Shown in pieces: positions 1-8,712 of a DNA stretch of 20,373 nucleotides (the first letter of the stretch is position 1; each line of letters starts with the position of its first letter). Source of the DNA: Oppiella nova (lineage: Eukaryota; Arthropoda; Arachnida; Sarcoptiformes; Oppiidae); NCBI GenBank assembly GCA_905397405.1, contig CAJPVJ010000796.1, positions 1 to 20,373 on the forward strand. The letters are read 5' to 3'. Below the pieces are notes generated by a model. It was not told the origin of the DNA and did not search any database. It saw only the letters and a list, made by a program, of their open reading frames with translations. Both the position numbers and the translations under genes were made by a program.

Positions 1-1180
1 TTCATTTATATGTTTACTAATTATTATTACATTAATTTCATTCTCCCTTAATTTCTCTTTCAAACAAAGCATTAACTGAATTAAAGTCAATGAAATGAAA
101 ATAAATTATATTTAATTGAATTTATTTGGTAATATTTGAGTAATGATGAATATTATATATAAATAATATTTTAATTATTACCGGTAGTAATAATTTATTA
201 CTATCAATACTTGTTTGATAAAATATTTAAAATACAAAAGTGACTTATTAACAAATTACAGAAATATTAACAAGAATTTTGTATGAAATTGTATGATTAA
301 AAGTTATGAATTTTTATATATAAATCATTCCAAACATAACTGCAAACGGTATTAATTTTTAAAATCTTTTGTTTATAAATCAAAATATGAATGATAAGTT
401 CGTGGTAAGAGTCACCAGGTATAGTTTGTGACCGGAAACCTCTCAGACAATTGCTTTTCTTTCTGTTCTAGTGATACATATCTGAATCATTTTAAATGTT
501 TTATGAATTACCGGAATAGTTTTTTAAAAGTATTTTCTATTAATTGTTATCTAAAAGAAAACTAAATATTGATATATTTATTAATTAAAAAATTATTTAA
601 ATAAATTAAATTATAAAGTTCATTATTCATTAAATGTTGTACAGTACTGGATATTCGTTTACAATAGTATAAACTTGTGTTAGAAATGTTGACACTATAT
701 TTGGCATAACTAAAAGGTTATATTACATTATATAAGAATCTAATAATTAGAGAATAAATTTAAAGAGAATTTAAATTTCAGTTTCTTTTGTGTATTTCTG
801 TAAATCGATTTTTAATGAAAACTTTAATTTAATTTATATAACAAAAGGCATTTCTATATTTATTTCAAGCATTTCATAGAATAGAACATTAATATTGTAT
901 AGAATTAACAATTACTAGAAATGCAAGTAATTTATTCAAAATAAATACTGCAAACAATCACTAAATTGAAGGCATATATCATATCAAACATACCAAAGAA
1001 ATGAATGAAAGAAAAATTAATTTATGTCTGAATTGAATGCCACAAAAAACTAATAACGGTTTGAGTGTAGTGTAGATTAAATTTTGTAGAAATTGATTTG
1101 TGTTTCTATCAAATCACTAATTGCTTAGCATTTTGGCCGAAACAGACACACAAACCGCAGACACACGCAGTCGAGAGGTA

Positions 1181-1201
1181 GAGAGAGAGAGAGAGAGAGA
1201 G
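1181..1201. repeat. (GA)n microsatellite
   Basis: About ten GA units, preceded by GAGAGGTA and followed by GCTGGTGG, within intron 6. Simple sequence with no coding potential. Confidence 0.95.
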
Positions 1202-2072
1202 CTGGTGGTGGAAGAAAGGTATTGTCGCCCTATCTCTCACTTTGTTAACAGGAATACATATCTAAAGGTTTTGCATAACATATAACATATTTGTCACGCA
1301 ATCTATTTTAATAGCAAATGGTATTCATTTGTATTCCGCGAATAGAAAAATAAAAACTCATAACAAGAAACCAATAATAATAATACAGTAATAATTGTAA
1401 TAATAAGCAGCAATTGTACGGCAGGTCTGCGCTATTGAATGGCTGATAGTATAGCTTTGGGTGCAATGCTGTCGGCGCTGCACAATCGCAAGCAAACCAA
1501 AGCACAGCCAATCAATTTGTAATACTGTATTGATTTTACAATTATGCCATTCATTTGCTTCCCTTTTCTCATATTCATTATTACATTTATTTCATTTTCC
1601 TCGTAAAAATTACACATTTCTTATATACATTACTTTCAAATCAATCGTTTCAGTCATTCACTCATTTTCAGTTCAATTCAATAATTCAAAGTTAATCTTT
1701 AAAAGTCCTAAATATTCAATTTGATGTTCATTTTGCATGTGATGATCAATTGCATATAACTACATACCTGTATGTTTTTATTTAGGAGCCATTATTTCAA
1801 AAAAATTATTTATATATATAATACTGTATAATATGTAATTATTTACTACAATATGTAAAACAGAATTTTTTGATTAATAAAATAAAATGAGTTTTATATT
1901 TGCAAAAAATGATAAAAGTTATTATTATTACTACATAAACTCTAACTTATATGCTATAAAACATTATAAATATTGTAATACATGTCGTTATGATATATAT
2001 AAAATAAATAATTTAATAGTTTTATTATAAATAAAAAGCAAAATTGACGAAAAATTCTATTTTAATATTTAG

Positions 2073-2516
2073 TTCAATTAGAAGTTGCTTAGAAGCTATG
2101 ACCAAGATTTATAACAAAACAAAACAAAAGCATTACTCTATCATAGAAATATTAAATCTAAATGAAATATATTTCTTGTTTATGAGCTATTTTGAGTTGA
2201 CTATTTGATTGAGACTCGAATAATTGATAACTTTATTATTTATTTATATTTTATTAAGAATAATTATTGACTTATAATTACTTATAGTTAGTAATATTGA
2301 TGTGAATATAAGTATAATTAGACAAATGGCACCAATATATAGGCGTTTAGATATAATGAATAGGATTGTCTGTAAAATAGATAGTATAGCTGTGAGACTG
2401 ACCTGAACTCTGGCCTCAGACAAGCTGGTGATCTGTGCGAGTCTTTCTCTGGTAGTGACACAGGGATAGTGTGTTCTCTCGAACTCCTCTTCGAGTACTT
2501 CGAGCTGATTGTGAGA
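2073..2516. repeat. tandem direct repeat, copy A (444 bp)
   Basis: The block begins TTCAATTAGAAGTTGCTTAG and ends CTGATTGTGAGA, and abuts copy B without a spacer. It differs from copy B by only a handful of changes in the intronic part: a short change near 2200, three single-base substitutions, and the absence of a 37-bp net segment. The exon part is identical. No microhomology is evident at the junction. Confidence 0.95.
2403..2516 (-). pseudogene. duplicated fragment of the eyg homeobox exon with its splice donor
   Basis: This stretch is identical over all 114 nt to 2886-2999, the last 38 codons of exon 6 (S367-Q404, SHNQLEV... to SEARVQ), and is followed by the same donor CAG|GTCAGT. It lacks the first part of the exon and the normal acceptor, so it is an orphan exon fragment inside intron 6. 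Its reading frame is intact. The complete identity implies a very recent copy or an assembly artefact. It might be spliced in through a cryptic acceptor at its start, but that is unproven. Confidence 0.85.
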
Positions 2517-2999
2517 TTCAATTAGAAGTTGCTTAGAAGCTATGACCAAGATTTATAACAAAACAAAACAAAAGCATTACTCTATCATAGAAATATTAAA
2601 TCTAAATGAAATATATTTCTTGTTTATGAGCTATTTTGAGTTGGCTTTATTTGATTGAGACTCAAATAATTGATAACTTTATTATTTATTTATATTTTAT
2701 TAAGAATAATTATTGACTTATAATTACTTATAGTTAGTAATATTGATGTAAATATAAGTATAATTAGACAAATGGCACCAATATATAGGCGTTTAGACAT
2801 AATGAATAGGATTGTCTGTAAAATAGATAGTATTGCTGGTACCCTGGTAGTATTGATACCCTGGTAGTATGGCTGTGAGACTGACCTGAACTCTGGCCTC
2901 AGACAAGCTGGTGATCTGTGCGAGTCTTTCTCTGGTAGTGACACAGGGATAGTGTGTTCTCTCGAACTCCTCTTCGAGTACTTCGAGCTGATTGTGAGA
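2517..2999. repeat. tandem direct repeat, copy B (483 bp)
   Basis: This copy starts TTCAATTAGAAG and ends TGATTGTGAGA inside exon 6, so its right-hand part is the working end of the homeobox exon and the rest is the start of intron 6. It is 39 bp longer than copy A, mostly because of a short two-copy repeat just inside the intron (about 2835-2872). Confidence 0.95.
2840..2870. repeat. two-copy 17-bp minisatellite near the exon 6 donor
   Basis: The 14-mer TACCCTGGTAGTAT occurs at 2840-2853 and 2857-2870, giving a 17-bp period. It is part of the 37-bp segment found in copy B but missing from copy A. It starts about 15 bases into intron 6 from the homeobox donor. Confidence 0.9.
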
Positions 3000-3190
3000 G
3001 AAAGTGGTTCTGTTTCGGCGAAATTTGGCGGAACTCGAGTTCGGGTCGAATGTCAGGTGCGGATCGAATGCTAACTGTTGTTGTGAGAGAACGGCTGATG
3101 TGTTGCTGTGGTTTGGTGAGGAAGAGTTGCTATGATTACTGCTATTGCTATTGTGCTTAATGTCATCCTTATCCACATCTCTATCCAGGT
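2886..3190 (-). CDS. eyg: eyg exon 6 (homeodomain residues 1-46)
   Basis: The exon is bounded by acceptor CTTTCAG|ACCTGG and donor CAG|GTCAGT; 305 nt, entering in phase 1 and leaving in phase 0. It encodes an acidic start ([10 protein letters not shown]), an Asn/Ser/His-rich stretch, Gln residues, [11 protein letters not shown], then the homeodomain [20 protein letters not shown] onward to SEARVQ (359-404). Splitting the homeodomain between residues 46 and 47 (Q|VWF) is a familiar Pax intron position. Helices 1 and 2 are complete, helix 3 is cut, and residue 50, which sets DNA specificity, lies in the missing next exon. The final 114 nt are duplicated at 2403-2516. Confidence 0.95.
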
Positions 3191-6100
3191 CTGAAAGATT
3201 TGACACAAACTTCATTGCATTACTTAACCAAATAATCGCAAAACGTTTGCATTCTTGGACTCACCTCTTGGACTGTTGTTCTCCAACTCATCCCTATTAT
3301 TGTGCTGTTGTTGGAGGAGCGCGGCGTGAGTTAGGGGGGATGGCGGCCAGAAGTGGTGACCGGACTGGCCGTGTGTGTGCTGGTGAGAGGCCAGTGCAGC
3401 AGCCGTCGCGGCTGCAGCCCAGGCGGCGTACATTTGGTGGGCGTGACCTGAATTGCCTCCTGTTTTACATGTCATTCAAGACTTAACTATAGGAACCGAT
3501 ATTTATTATAAGATTTAGGATGACTGACCCGCATATGGGTGAGAAGGATGTGCTGAATGGTGGTGCGGGTGAGGGGCCAGTGGGTAGTGAACGGAGGCGG
3601 CAGTGGCTGCGGCCGCCAACTGATAATTTCTGGCGAACTCTGCGGCCGCGCGTTCGGCGGCTCTGTTCCTAAGGATCCGATTGATTGATGAGACAGAGGG
3701 TGCCGTTCCGTTGGTACAGACACCTAAACAAATCAACTTGAATTAAAACTCAATATTTTAATTAATTATCACTCAATTCAACTCAATCTTCGGTGTTATC
3801 TTTAGCGCTCATTAAAAGCTAAGCTTTCATTAAAAGTCAAGTCATTCTCAGTTGAACTAAAAGTTATGCGAAATTCTCTTATATTTTCTTTCTTTCGCTT
3901 ATATTTGAAGCAATATTTCAGTGCTTTTTTCATTTGGAGTTCATTTGTGATGCATTTGTTGGCATTTTTGAGAACTCATTTTTCTGATGCCAATCAGTCA
4001 CTATGGGTTAACTGAGGTTATCAATTGGTTATGGGTATGGGTATGAGTATGGGTGCAACCACTGATCACTCCGGCGCTCACATCTTTGCATTTTGACGCA
4101 ATCTCTCAATTAGGACGTATAGACTCTCACATAAACTGCTTCTGCCTTTGCATTTGGGATCTGTTTGAAGTTGGTTTCCAACCACTGAATACCAAAATGT
4201 CATTTCTTTTAGAGTTAATTAAGTTGTTGTTCGCGTCGCGCGTAAACCCAAACCAAAGCAAACATTGAAGTGTTTGTTAGGACTTGTATTTCAGAGTAAC
4301 GTTCAGTCAATGCATTGATAACTATGTAATGCTTTATAATCAGATTATTTGATTCACGTTTTTTGCTTCTTCACAAAACTAATACACTTTTAAAGTTTAC
4401 ACAATTATCTGGATTCTGGAAAATGTCGCTTACATTAAGAATTGCAAATATTTCAGATCCTCTCCCCCTTCAGGTGTCTCACAGATATAGTCAAAGGAAA
4501 ATGTAAATTATATTTTCGTTTCAATGAATGATAAGATTTATGTCTTAAATGACTCTATAAATCAAATGATGTTTAAGACAACAATGTTTTGATCAGAAGT
4601 TAGGCATTAATGGCAGTGAGAGGCACACCATTACAATGCAATACTGACTGTGAGTACATAACTATTCATTTCTTGTTTCACAAACAACTAATTCGTTTCG
4701 AAATTTCCTTTTTCTTAATCTAATGATAAATTGAACGAAAAACTATTTTATTTTAATAGTGTTTGTGAGTGAGGGCTAGCATTTTGGGACAACAATCATG
4801 AATTAGACTGAAATCAAGTTTAGAGGGGATGAGAGTGAGAGTGAGGACACAGAAAGTCATTAGAGTGTAACTCAGATGTGAATTATAATTGAAAGTCAAG
4901 TAATAGTAAAGTTTGAGTCACTTCTTAAACATGTCTTAATGTTTGAGAGGAGCTGAGGACGGGTAACCTTTTTTGGGGCTTTTATTCACTTTTATGAATT
5001 AGATTTGAGTGCCGGAAACGCCAACACTATAATCAAGTGACAAATACCAATACTTCCTGTCTTTGCAAATGCAATGGTTAGGCACCAGTGCATCGCTCAG
5101 ACATCCCTGGCTATAGTCGTCGAGATGTATGTGAGAAGCCGTTGCGCCAAACAAGAGGTTTCAATGAATGGCATAAACAATGGTCTGAATGAGCAAACCT
5201 GTTGGGTGTGTGCAGGCATTGGAGGCATTTAATTCATGCGAGTAATTGTGTTGTCTTGTGGCCAATTTCACACATTACTACCTGAGCCTACCTGAGCCTT
5301 ACCCCACCTCAGCCTAAACCCACTGAGCAATCACTCACTTGTATTCCTAACTGAAATCCGATATCAAAACGACTTTTCATGGCTCTACTCGTGAGTTATA
5401 AATAAACCGCAATTTTCTACTCATCGGCCGCTAATGTGAGGCACACTTTAGATGTCTGTCCAATACATTAGAGAAAATGCAAAATAATTCACTTTTCGAA
5501 AGCAATCATTTATTATACGAGTCATATCTGACAATATCTCACAACAGCTTTACATTGAATGCAAAAAAGCGAAGATTTATTCGCTATTTTGGTTATAAAA
5601 AGTGCAAAAATATAATCACAAAACTTGTCGCGAAATTTCCAGAATTTTAGTCTTTTTTCTATTCGCGACTCAAAGCGATGCCCAAAGCATTCAATTAATC
5701 ACTCGTCCATTAAGTTATCAGTTAATGAATTTTGCATCAACTCATTCACCAGTTATTGATATGAGTTTACAAATTATAATTGAAATCATTTAATTATACC
5801 TTCGCTGATAAGCCGTTCCCGTATTTCCCAGGCGAAGATGGTTGGGTTCTCCCTCTTGTACTGTTCAATCTTATTGACCACAACGGGTGTCGCGACCTTT
5901 GGTTTGGAGCCCCCGATGACCGTCGAGTGATTGGGAGACCGAAAGAGGGCGGCCGCGGACGCTCCTGAAGACGCCTCGTAATAACGACCTGACAATTGAC
6001 ATAATAAATGCATTTATGAGATAATTTTGCTCATCTATTCACTCCCCTATCACTCGCATTGTCTAACCATTAGCTAAGCAGTCATTTCGACTCAGATATA

Positions 6101-7729
6101 AGTCTCACGTATTTATCAAATAAAGAAATATATTAATTTGTTAAGCGATTCAATACAACAAATCATACTTTAGTTGAAACAACAAAAAAAGATGCGAAAA
6201 GTATTTAGTTTTTTAAATGACTTACATATTAACAAATGCCATAAACAGAGGCACACCTGCCCTCCCCTGCCCCCCGACAATAAAAGCTAAATTCGTTTCT
6301 TTTAGATAATCAAAAAGGTTTGAATACTTTATTCGTCTTTATGACAAGTAATGAAAGGGTTGGCAATTACAGCACAAGAACCGGATACAGGTGCTATTAT
6401 GGTGCCAATCCAATGCCTAACTTTAGTATTACTTTCAAAAGCTTTTTGTTTTATATCTAATCTGATTTGACTTCTATTATAATAGTCTGCTTTTGAACTG
6501 CACTAAAACTCGCGTGAAAATAGATTTGTTTAATATATGATATGAAAGGTTAGCTAAAAAGGGATTCAAATATACGTTATAATAGAAAATTGATTCAAAA
6601 GTCATGATTGAAAGACATTAATTGTAAAGTAATTGTGTGTTTGAAGGAACGGAACTTCGCTTTAATAAAAACAAATGAGTAATCATGTCGTCCAAGAAGT
6701 GTGTCTTATTTATATACAGTATATTTATTACGGTATATATAATGGGTATATCTATGATATATAAATTTAGCTGTATATATAGTTATATAGTTATGATATA
6801 GAAATTTAGTTGTATATATAGCTATATAGTTATGATATGATATTATGATTAATAATAAATTAGCAGCAATTATGGTGCTGCATATGGTGCAATGGATGTC
6901 TCACCCAATAATTTACTGACAGCTGCCGTTTGAAAGGGAGAGAAGGGACCGGCCATATGTGACAGAGCGGCCGGACCTATGACTGGATGCGACAGTGGAT
7001 GAGTGACCTGAGACACAGACAGTGGCTGTGGAGGCGTACCATTGGTGCTGTTGTGGTGATGGTGTGGATGCAGATGAAGAGGTGATGTAGTGGTTGTCGG
7101 CGTTGGGTCACGAGTACTGCCTGTAATGATAAGCATAACTAACTATTGTCTCAATTACTTGCAAAATATATAAGTAACCAATGATTAAGCGATAATCGCT
7201 TCAGAATTTAGGCTGAATTCTATAGCAATGATAAGTGATTTTATGAGAGCTGTAGTTATATAAGCAAACTGTAATGCAATGCAAACTCAATACCTTTTTT
7301 CATGTTTGATTTTATTTATTATATAATTTCTAAACTGAAGACTAAATTGAGTTTTAATAGTTAAGCGATGAGAAAGTAATTTTGCGGTAATTATTCCAAA
7401 TGTCATTACATTATTCAATCGAAAATTTTTGCTTTTAATGAATACACAAAACAAAAGTAGAATAAGAGATGAAAGGCAATGAGTAAAACAAATATTAAGT
7501 TTTAATTATTCAAATCAATAAATGAGAAATTTTTATTTATTTTTCGCGTTTAAACCAAATTAAGTCATTTGTATTTGAGGCAAACAACTTGTACTCCTAA
7601 TTGAATTGAATGGATACCTGAGTTAGTATGCGATCCAATGAGACCGTCGATATTGAATTTGATTTTCTCGGTCTCCAGTTTCTCCATCTTCTCTATACCT
7701 GTCGTCCGGGAATTGGTTCGCAAATCCAT
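2886..7729 (-). CDS. eyg: eyegone-class Pax transcription factor, 5' part (six exons, 3' end outside window)
   Basis: The exons are 7729-7618, 7120-6905, 5988-5800, 3723-3529, 3459-3265 and 3190-2886, totalling 1,212 nt or 404 codons. Introns 1-5 are phase 1 and intron 6 is phase 0. Visible domains are an octapeptide-like motif FNIDGLIG (residues 25-32), a PAI remnant AVSKLLGRYYE (about 104-114), a RED subdomain from [10 protein letters not shown] (135-144) through SSINRILRN (184-192), an Ala/His-rich linker, and homeodomain positions 1-46 (359-404). The PAI helices 1 and 2 present in ordinary Pax proteins are absent. This is the hallmark of Eyegone, a nuclear DNA-binding protein that binds through RED plus homeodomain and, in Drosophila, promotes eye and head growth largely as a repressor. 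[14 protein letters not shown] after the RED and HYPCV in the homeodomain also look eyegone-like, from memory of the family. The remaining homeodomain (VWFSN...) must be encoded left of base 1. Orthology to eyg versus its paralogue toe cannot be resolved here. Confidence 0.88.
3191..3264 (-). other. eyg intron 5 (74 bp)
   Basis: A compact intron with donor GTGAGT and acceptor TCTTTCAG with a pyrimidine tract. Its length and the 69-bp intron 4 are near the minimum typical for arthropod introns. Confidence 0.88.
3265..3459 (-). CDS. eyg: eyg exon 5 (Ala/His/Gln-rich linker)
   Basis: The exon is bounded by acceptor GTAAAACAG|GAGGCA and donor CCAAGAG|GTGAGT, a strong donor; 195 nt, phase 1 on both sides. 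It encodes residues 238-302 between the paired and homeodomain parts. The segment starts [20 protein letters not shown], followed by His/Gly-rich sequence, [13 protein letters not shown], a short Gln run and an acidic end. No folded domain is recognised; such linkers are common in Pax and homeodomain proteins. Only 69 bp and 74 bp introns separate it from exons 4 and 6, which supports a single transcript. Confidence 0.88.
3460..3528 (-). other. eyg intron 4 (69 bp)
   Basis: A compact intron with donor GTCAGT and acceptor GTAAAACAG. An in-frame stop lies a few codons after the exon 4 donor, so splicing is required. Confidence 0.88.
3529..3723 (-). CDS. eyg: eyg exon 4 (RED end and Ala/His-rich linker)
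   Basis: The exon is bounded by acceptor TTGTTTAG|GTGTCT and donor GCGG|GTCAGT; 195 nt, phase 1 on both sides. It begins [19 protein letters not shown], the end of the RED subdomain (Pax6: [19 protein letters not shown]). [17 protein letters not shown] follows, then Ala-rich and His/Pro-rich low complexity ending HPSHPYAG. The [13 protein letters not shown] block is typical of Eyegone rather than Pax6, from memory of the family. The exon is clearly more GC-rich than its flanks. Confidence 0.94.
4031..4054. repeat. short ATGGGT tandem repeat
   Basis: About four units of ATGGGT/ATGAGT in intron 3. Simple sequence. Confidence 0.85.
5278..5297. repeat. two tandem copies of CTACCTGAGC
   Basis: Two exact 10-bp units in intron 3. 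Each contains CAGGTAG on the minus strand, the heptamer known as the Zelda/TAGteam site in insects. Two sites may reflect only the tandem duplication. Confidence 0.8.
5800..5988 (-). CDS. eyg: eyg exon 3 (RED subdomain, first part)
   Basis: The exon is bounded by acceptor TTGTCAG|GTCGTT and donor GCGAAG|GTATAA; 189 nt, phase 1 on both sides. It encodes residues 110-172, starting with the PAI end GRYYE, then a 20-residue Ala/Ser-rich linker (115-134), then the RED core [12 protein letters not shown] (135-146) and [20 protein letters not shown] (153-172). These match the Pax6 RED sequence closely ([20 protein letters not shown]). The linker between RYYE and GGSKP is about 11 residues longer than in Pax6. 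This is the strongest family-diagnostic exon. Confidence 0.95.
5989..6904 (-). other. eyg intron 2 (916 bp)
   Basis: Lies between donor GTGAGA after exon 2 and acceptor TTGTCAG before exon 3. It is AT-rich, with a two-copy 39-bp TA-rich repeat near its 5' end (6754-6831). No other feature seen. Confidence 0.87.
6754..6831. repeat. 39-bp tandem repeat, two copies
   Basis: Units 6754-6792 and 6793-6831 start ATGATATA.AAATTTAG and differ at only a few bases; a partial third unit follows. It lies about 75-150 bp downstream of the exon 2 donor in intron 2. Confidence 0.9.
6905..7120 (-). CDS. eyg: eyg exon 2 (His/Thr/Pro-rich region and PAI tail)
   Basis: The exon is bounded by acceptor TTACAG|GCAGTACT and donor TTGG|GTGAGA; 216 nt, phase 1 on both sides. 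It encodes residues 38-109: a low-complexity region with a Thr run and HPHHHH, then a hydrophobic Pro/Ser-rich part, ending in AVSKLL. Spliced to exon 3 this reads VSKLLGRYYE, matching VSKILGRYYE at the end of the third PAI helix in ordinary Pax proteins. The exon therefore keeps only the last few residues of the PAI subdomain. The open frame runs past the donor to a stop just inside the intron, so the donor is needed for the protein to continue. Confidence 0.85.
7121..7617 (-). other. eyg intron 1 (497 bp)
   Basis: Lies between donor GTATCC after exon 1 and acceptor TTATCATTACAG before exon 2. AT-rich; nothing else recognised in it. Confidence 0.75.
7618..7729 (-). CDS. eyg: eyg exon 1 (start codon, octapeptide-like motif)
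   Basis: The ATG at 7729-7727 is preceded by AAA and followed by G, a good animal start context. An in-frame TAA lies 12 codons upstream with no intervening ATG. The exon encodes 37 residues plus one base and ends at the donor CTCAG|GTATCC. It is rich in Lys and Glu (residues 13-24) and contains FNIDGLIG at 25-32, which resembles the Pax octapeptide (HSIDGILG type) and eh1 Groucho-binding motifs. A second in-frame Met is residue 15. A second possible donor, CAG|GTATAG, lies inside the exon with its break after 7699 and has the same phase. The exon is assigned to the gene because its phase joins exon 2 cleanly. No homologue alignment was available. Confidence 0.72.
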
Positions 7730-8669
7730 TTTCCTCACAATTACTTCGCAATCAAATATTTATTATAATTTCTTTTTGTGTCTTAAGCGCAGAAAAAATC
7801 GATGAAATGATGGAATTTCTGGAAATAATTTAAATAAATATGAGATAAAAAACTTAATTATTTCTTCATTTAGTTTTGTTGGAGTCTCTTATATGAAAAC
7901 AAGTTTGAAAATAGAGGAAAAAACTATTTACTTATTCGGCTCACAATAAATGATTATTTTATTTCGATATCTCGGCTCAATATCTGCAAAAAGTTTACTC
8001 TTATTTTGATTTCGATTTTCTTTTAGCGAAGAGATTTTTGGAGCAATTTCTCTATAGATTTGCTTTATTCTGATTTCTTTGATTTCTTTCTTTCTAATAA
8101 ATTAATTAAGAAATAAAAGCCGGTCTTTGAGTGAAATCGCATTTTGATTGAAATGTTTAACGACTGGTCGACATATAAACTGATAAAATATCGGAAATTT
8201 TCTCTCCAAAGCACTTATCAAATAACTGCTGTCATAGAACTCGTGTATATTTCAAGAATAATATATCAAATCAAATGAAATTAATTTTTTCGACTTTCTT
8301 TCAGTTCGTAAATCTTTCTCAAAACTTCTGAAGACAGAGACTACCCATAAAAACAGCATTACTTTCGCACTTAAAGATTAGATCATCTCTTATTAGACGA
8401 GTCTCTCATTTTGGTTATAATTATTTAAATTACTTTGAAAAGTGAATTACAGTGTACTTTGTATATAAAACAAAAGAAAATTTAAATGACACATAATATC
8501 AAAACAGAGATATTATAATGACATTAAATTAAATTATTCAATGATTATTCGCCATTTTTATTCTGGCTTTCATTCAGTCATTCAAATAATGCGATATTTA
8601 AACTTAATGTGCGCTCAAAAAAATCTGAAAAAATTTAATCGTTTAAAAAAGTTTGATGCTAAATTTAGC

Positions 8670-8672
<3 letters not shown>
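7730..8672 (-). promoter_or_regulatory. 5' flank / possible 5' UTR of eyg
   Basis: AT-rich sequence immediately upstream of the exon 1 start codon. An in-frame TAA lies 12 codons before the ATG. The transcription start must lie here or further right, but I find no convincing TATA box plus initiator pair, and a non-coding upstream exon cannot be excluded. Confidence 0.35.

Positions 8673-8710
<38 letters not shown>
8673..8710. repeat. (AG)19 microsatellite
   Basis: An uninterrupted AG run followed by CTCT, about 0.95 kb upstream of the eyg start codon. Read as protein on either strand it gives only RERERE or SLSLSL. GAGA tracts can bind GAGA factor in insects; function here is unknown. Confidence 0.95.

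Positions 8711-8712
<2 letters not shown>

Larger units (their letters stand above)
1..2885 (-). other. eyg intron 6 (partial)
   Basis: This is AT-rich sequence following the homeobox donor. I searched the minus strand for the expected continuation (V-W-F-S-N-R-R) and found nothing resembling it, so the acceptor lies beyond base 1 and the intron exceeds 2.8 kb. Apart from the duplicated block (2073-2516) and a GA microsatellite at 1181-1201 I see nothing recognisable in it. Confidence 0.8.
3724..5799 (-). other. eyg intron 3 (about 2.1 kb)
   Basis: The longest complete intron, separating the two halves of the RED subdomain (E172 | G173). It holds a hexamer-like ATGGGT tract at about 4031-4054 and a 10-bp tandem repeat CTACCTGAGC at 5278-5297. 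No exon is supported in it. A slightly less AT-rich stretch at about 5040-5330 could be conserved regulatory sequence, but I see no specific motif set that proves this. Confidence 0.85.

Noticed and set aside
1432-1617. Minus-strand open frame in intron 6, considered as the missing homeodomain 3' exon
   Set aside because: It contains nothing like VWFSNRRAKWR and no acceptor in phase 0 at a suitable place.
2244-2549. An open frame that looks like a separate homeobox gene
   Set aside because: It is the duplicated exon fragment read through intronic sequence on both sides. It lacks the first part of the homeodomain, and helix 3 is replaced by translated intron.
3145-3486. Plus-strand open frame over exons 5 and 6
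   Set aside because: It is the antisense shadow of GC-rich, repeat-coding eyg exons and runs across two introns; no recognisable domain.
3487-3723. Second minus-strand frame over exon 4 (Pro/Arg-rich)
   Set aside because: The alternative frame of the same exon does not contain the RED sequence and does not match the splice phases.
4985-5160. Minus-strand open frame of about 48 codons in intron 3, considered as an extra or alternative exon
   Set aside because: No matching splice acceptor and donor pair and no similarity to the missing PAI helices. A frame of this length is expected by chance.
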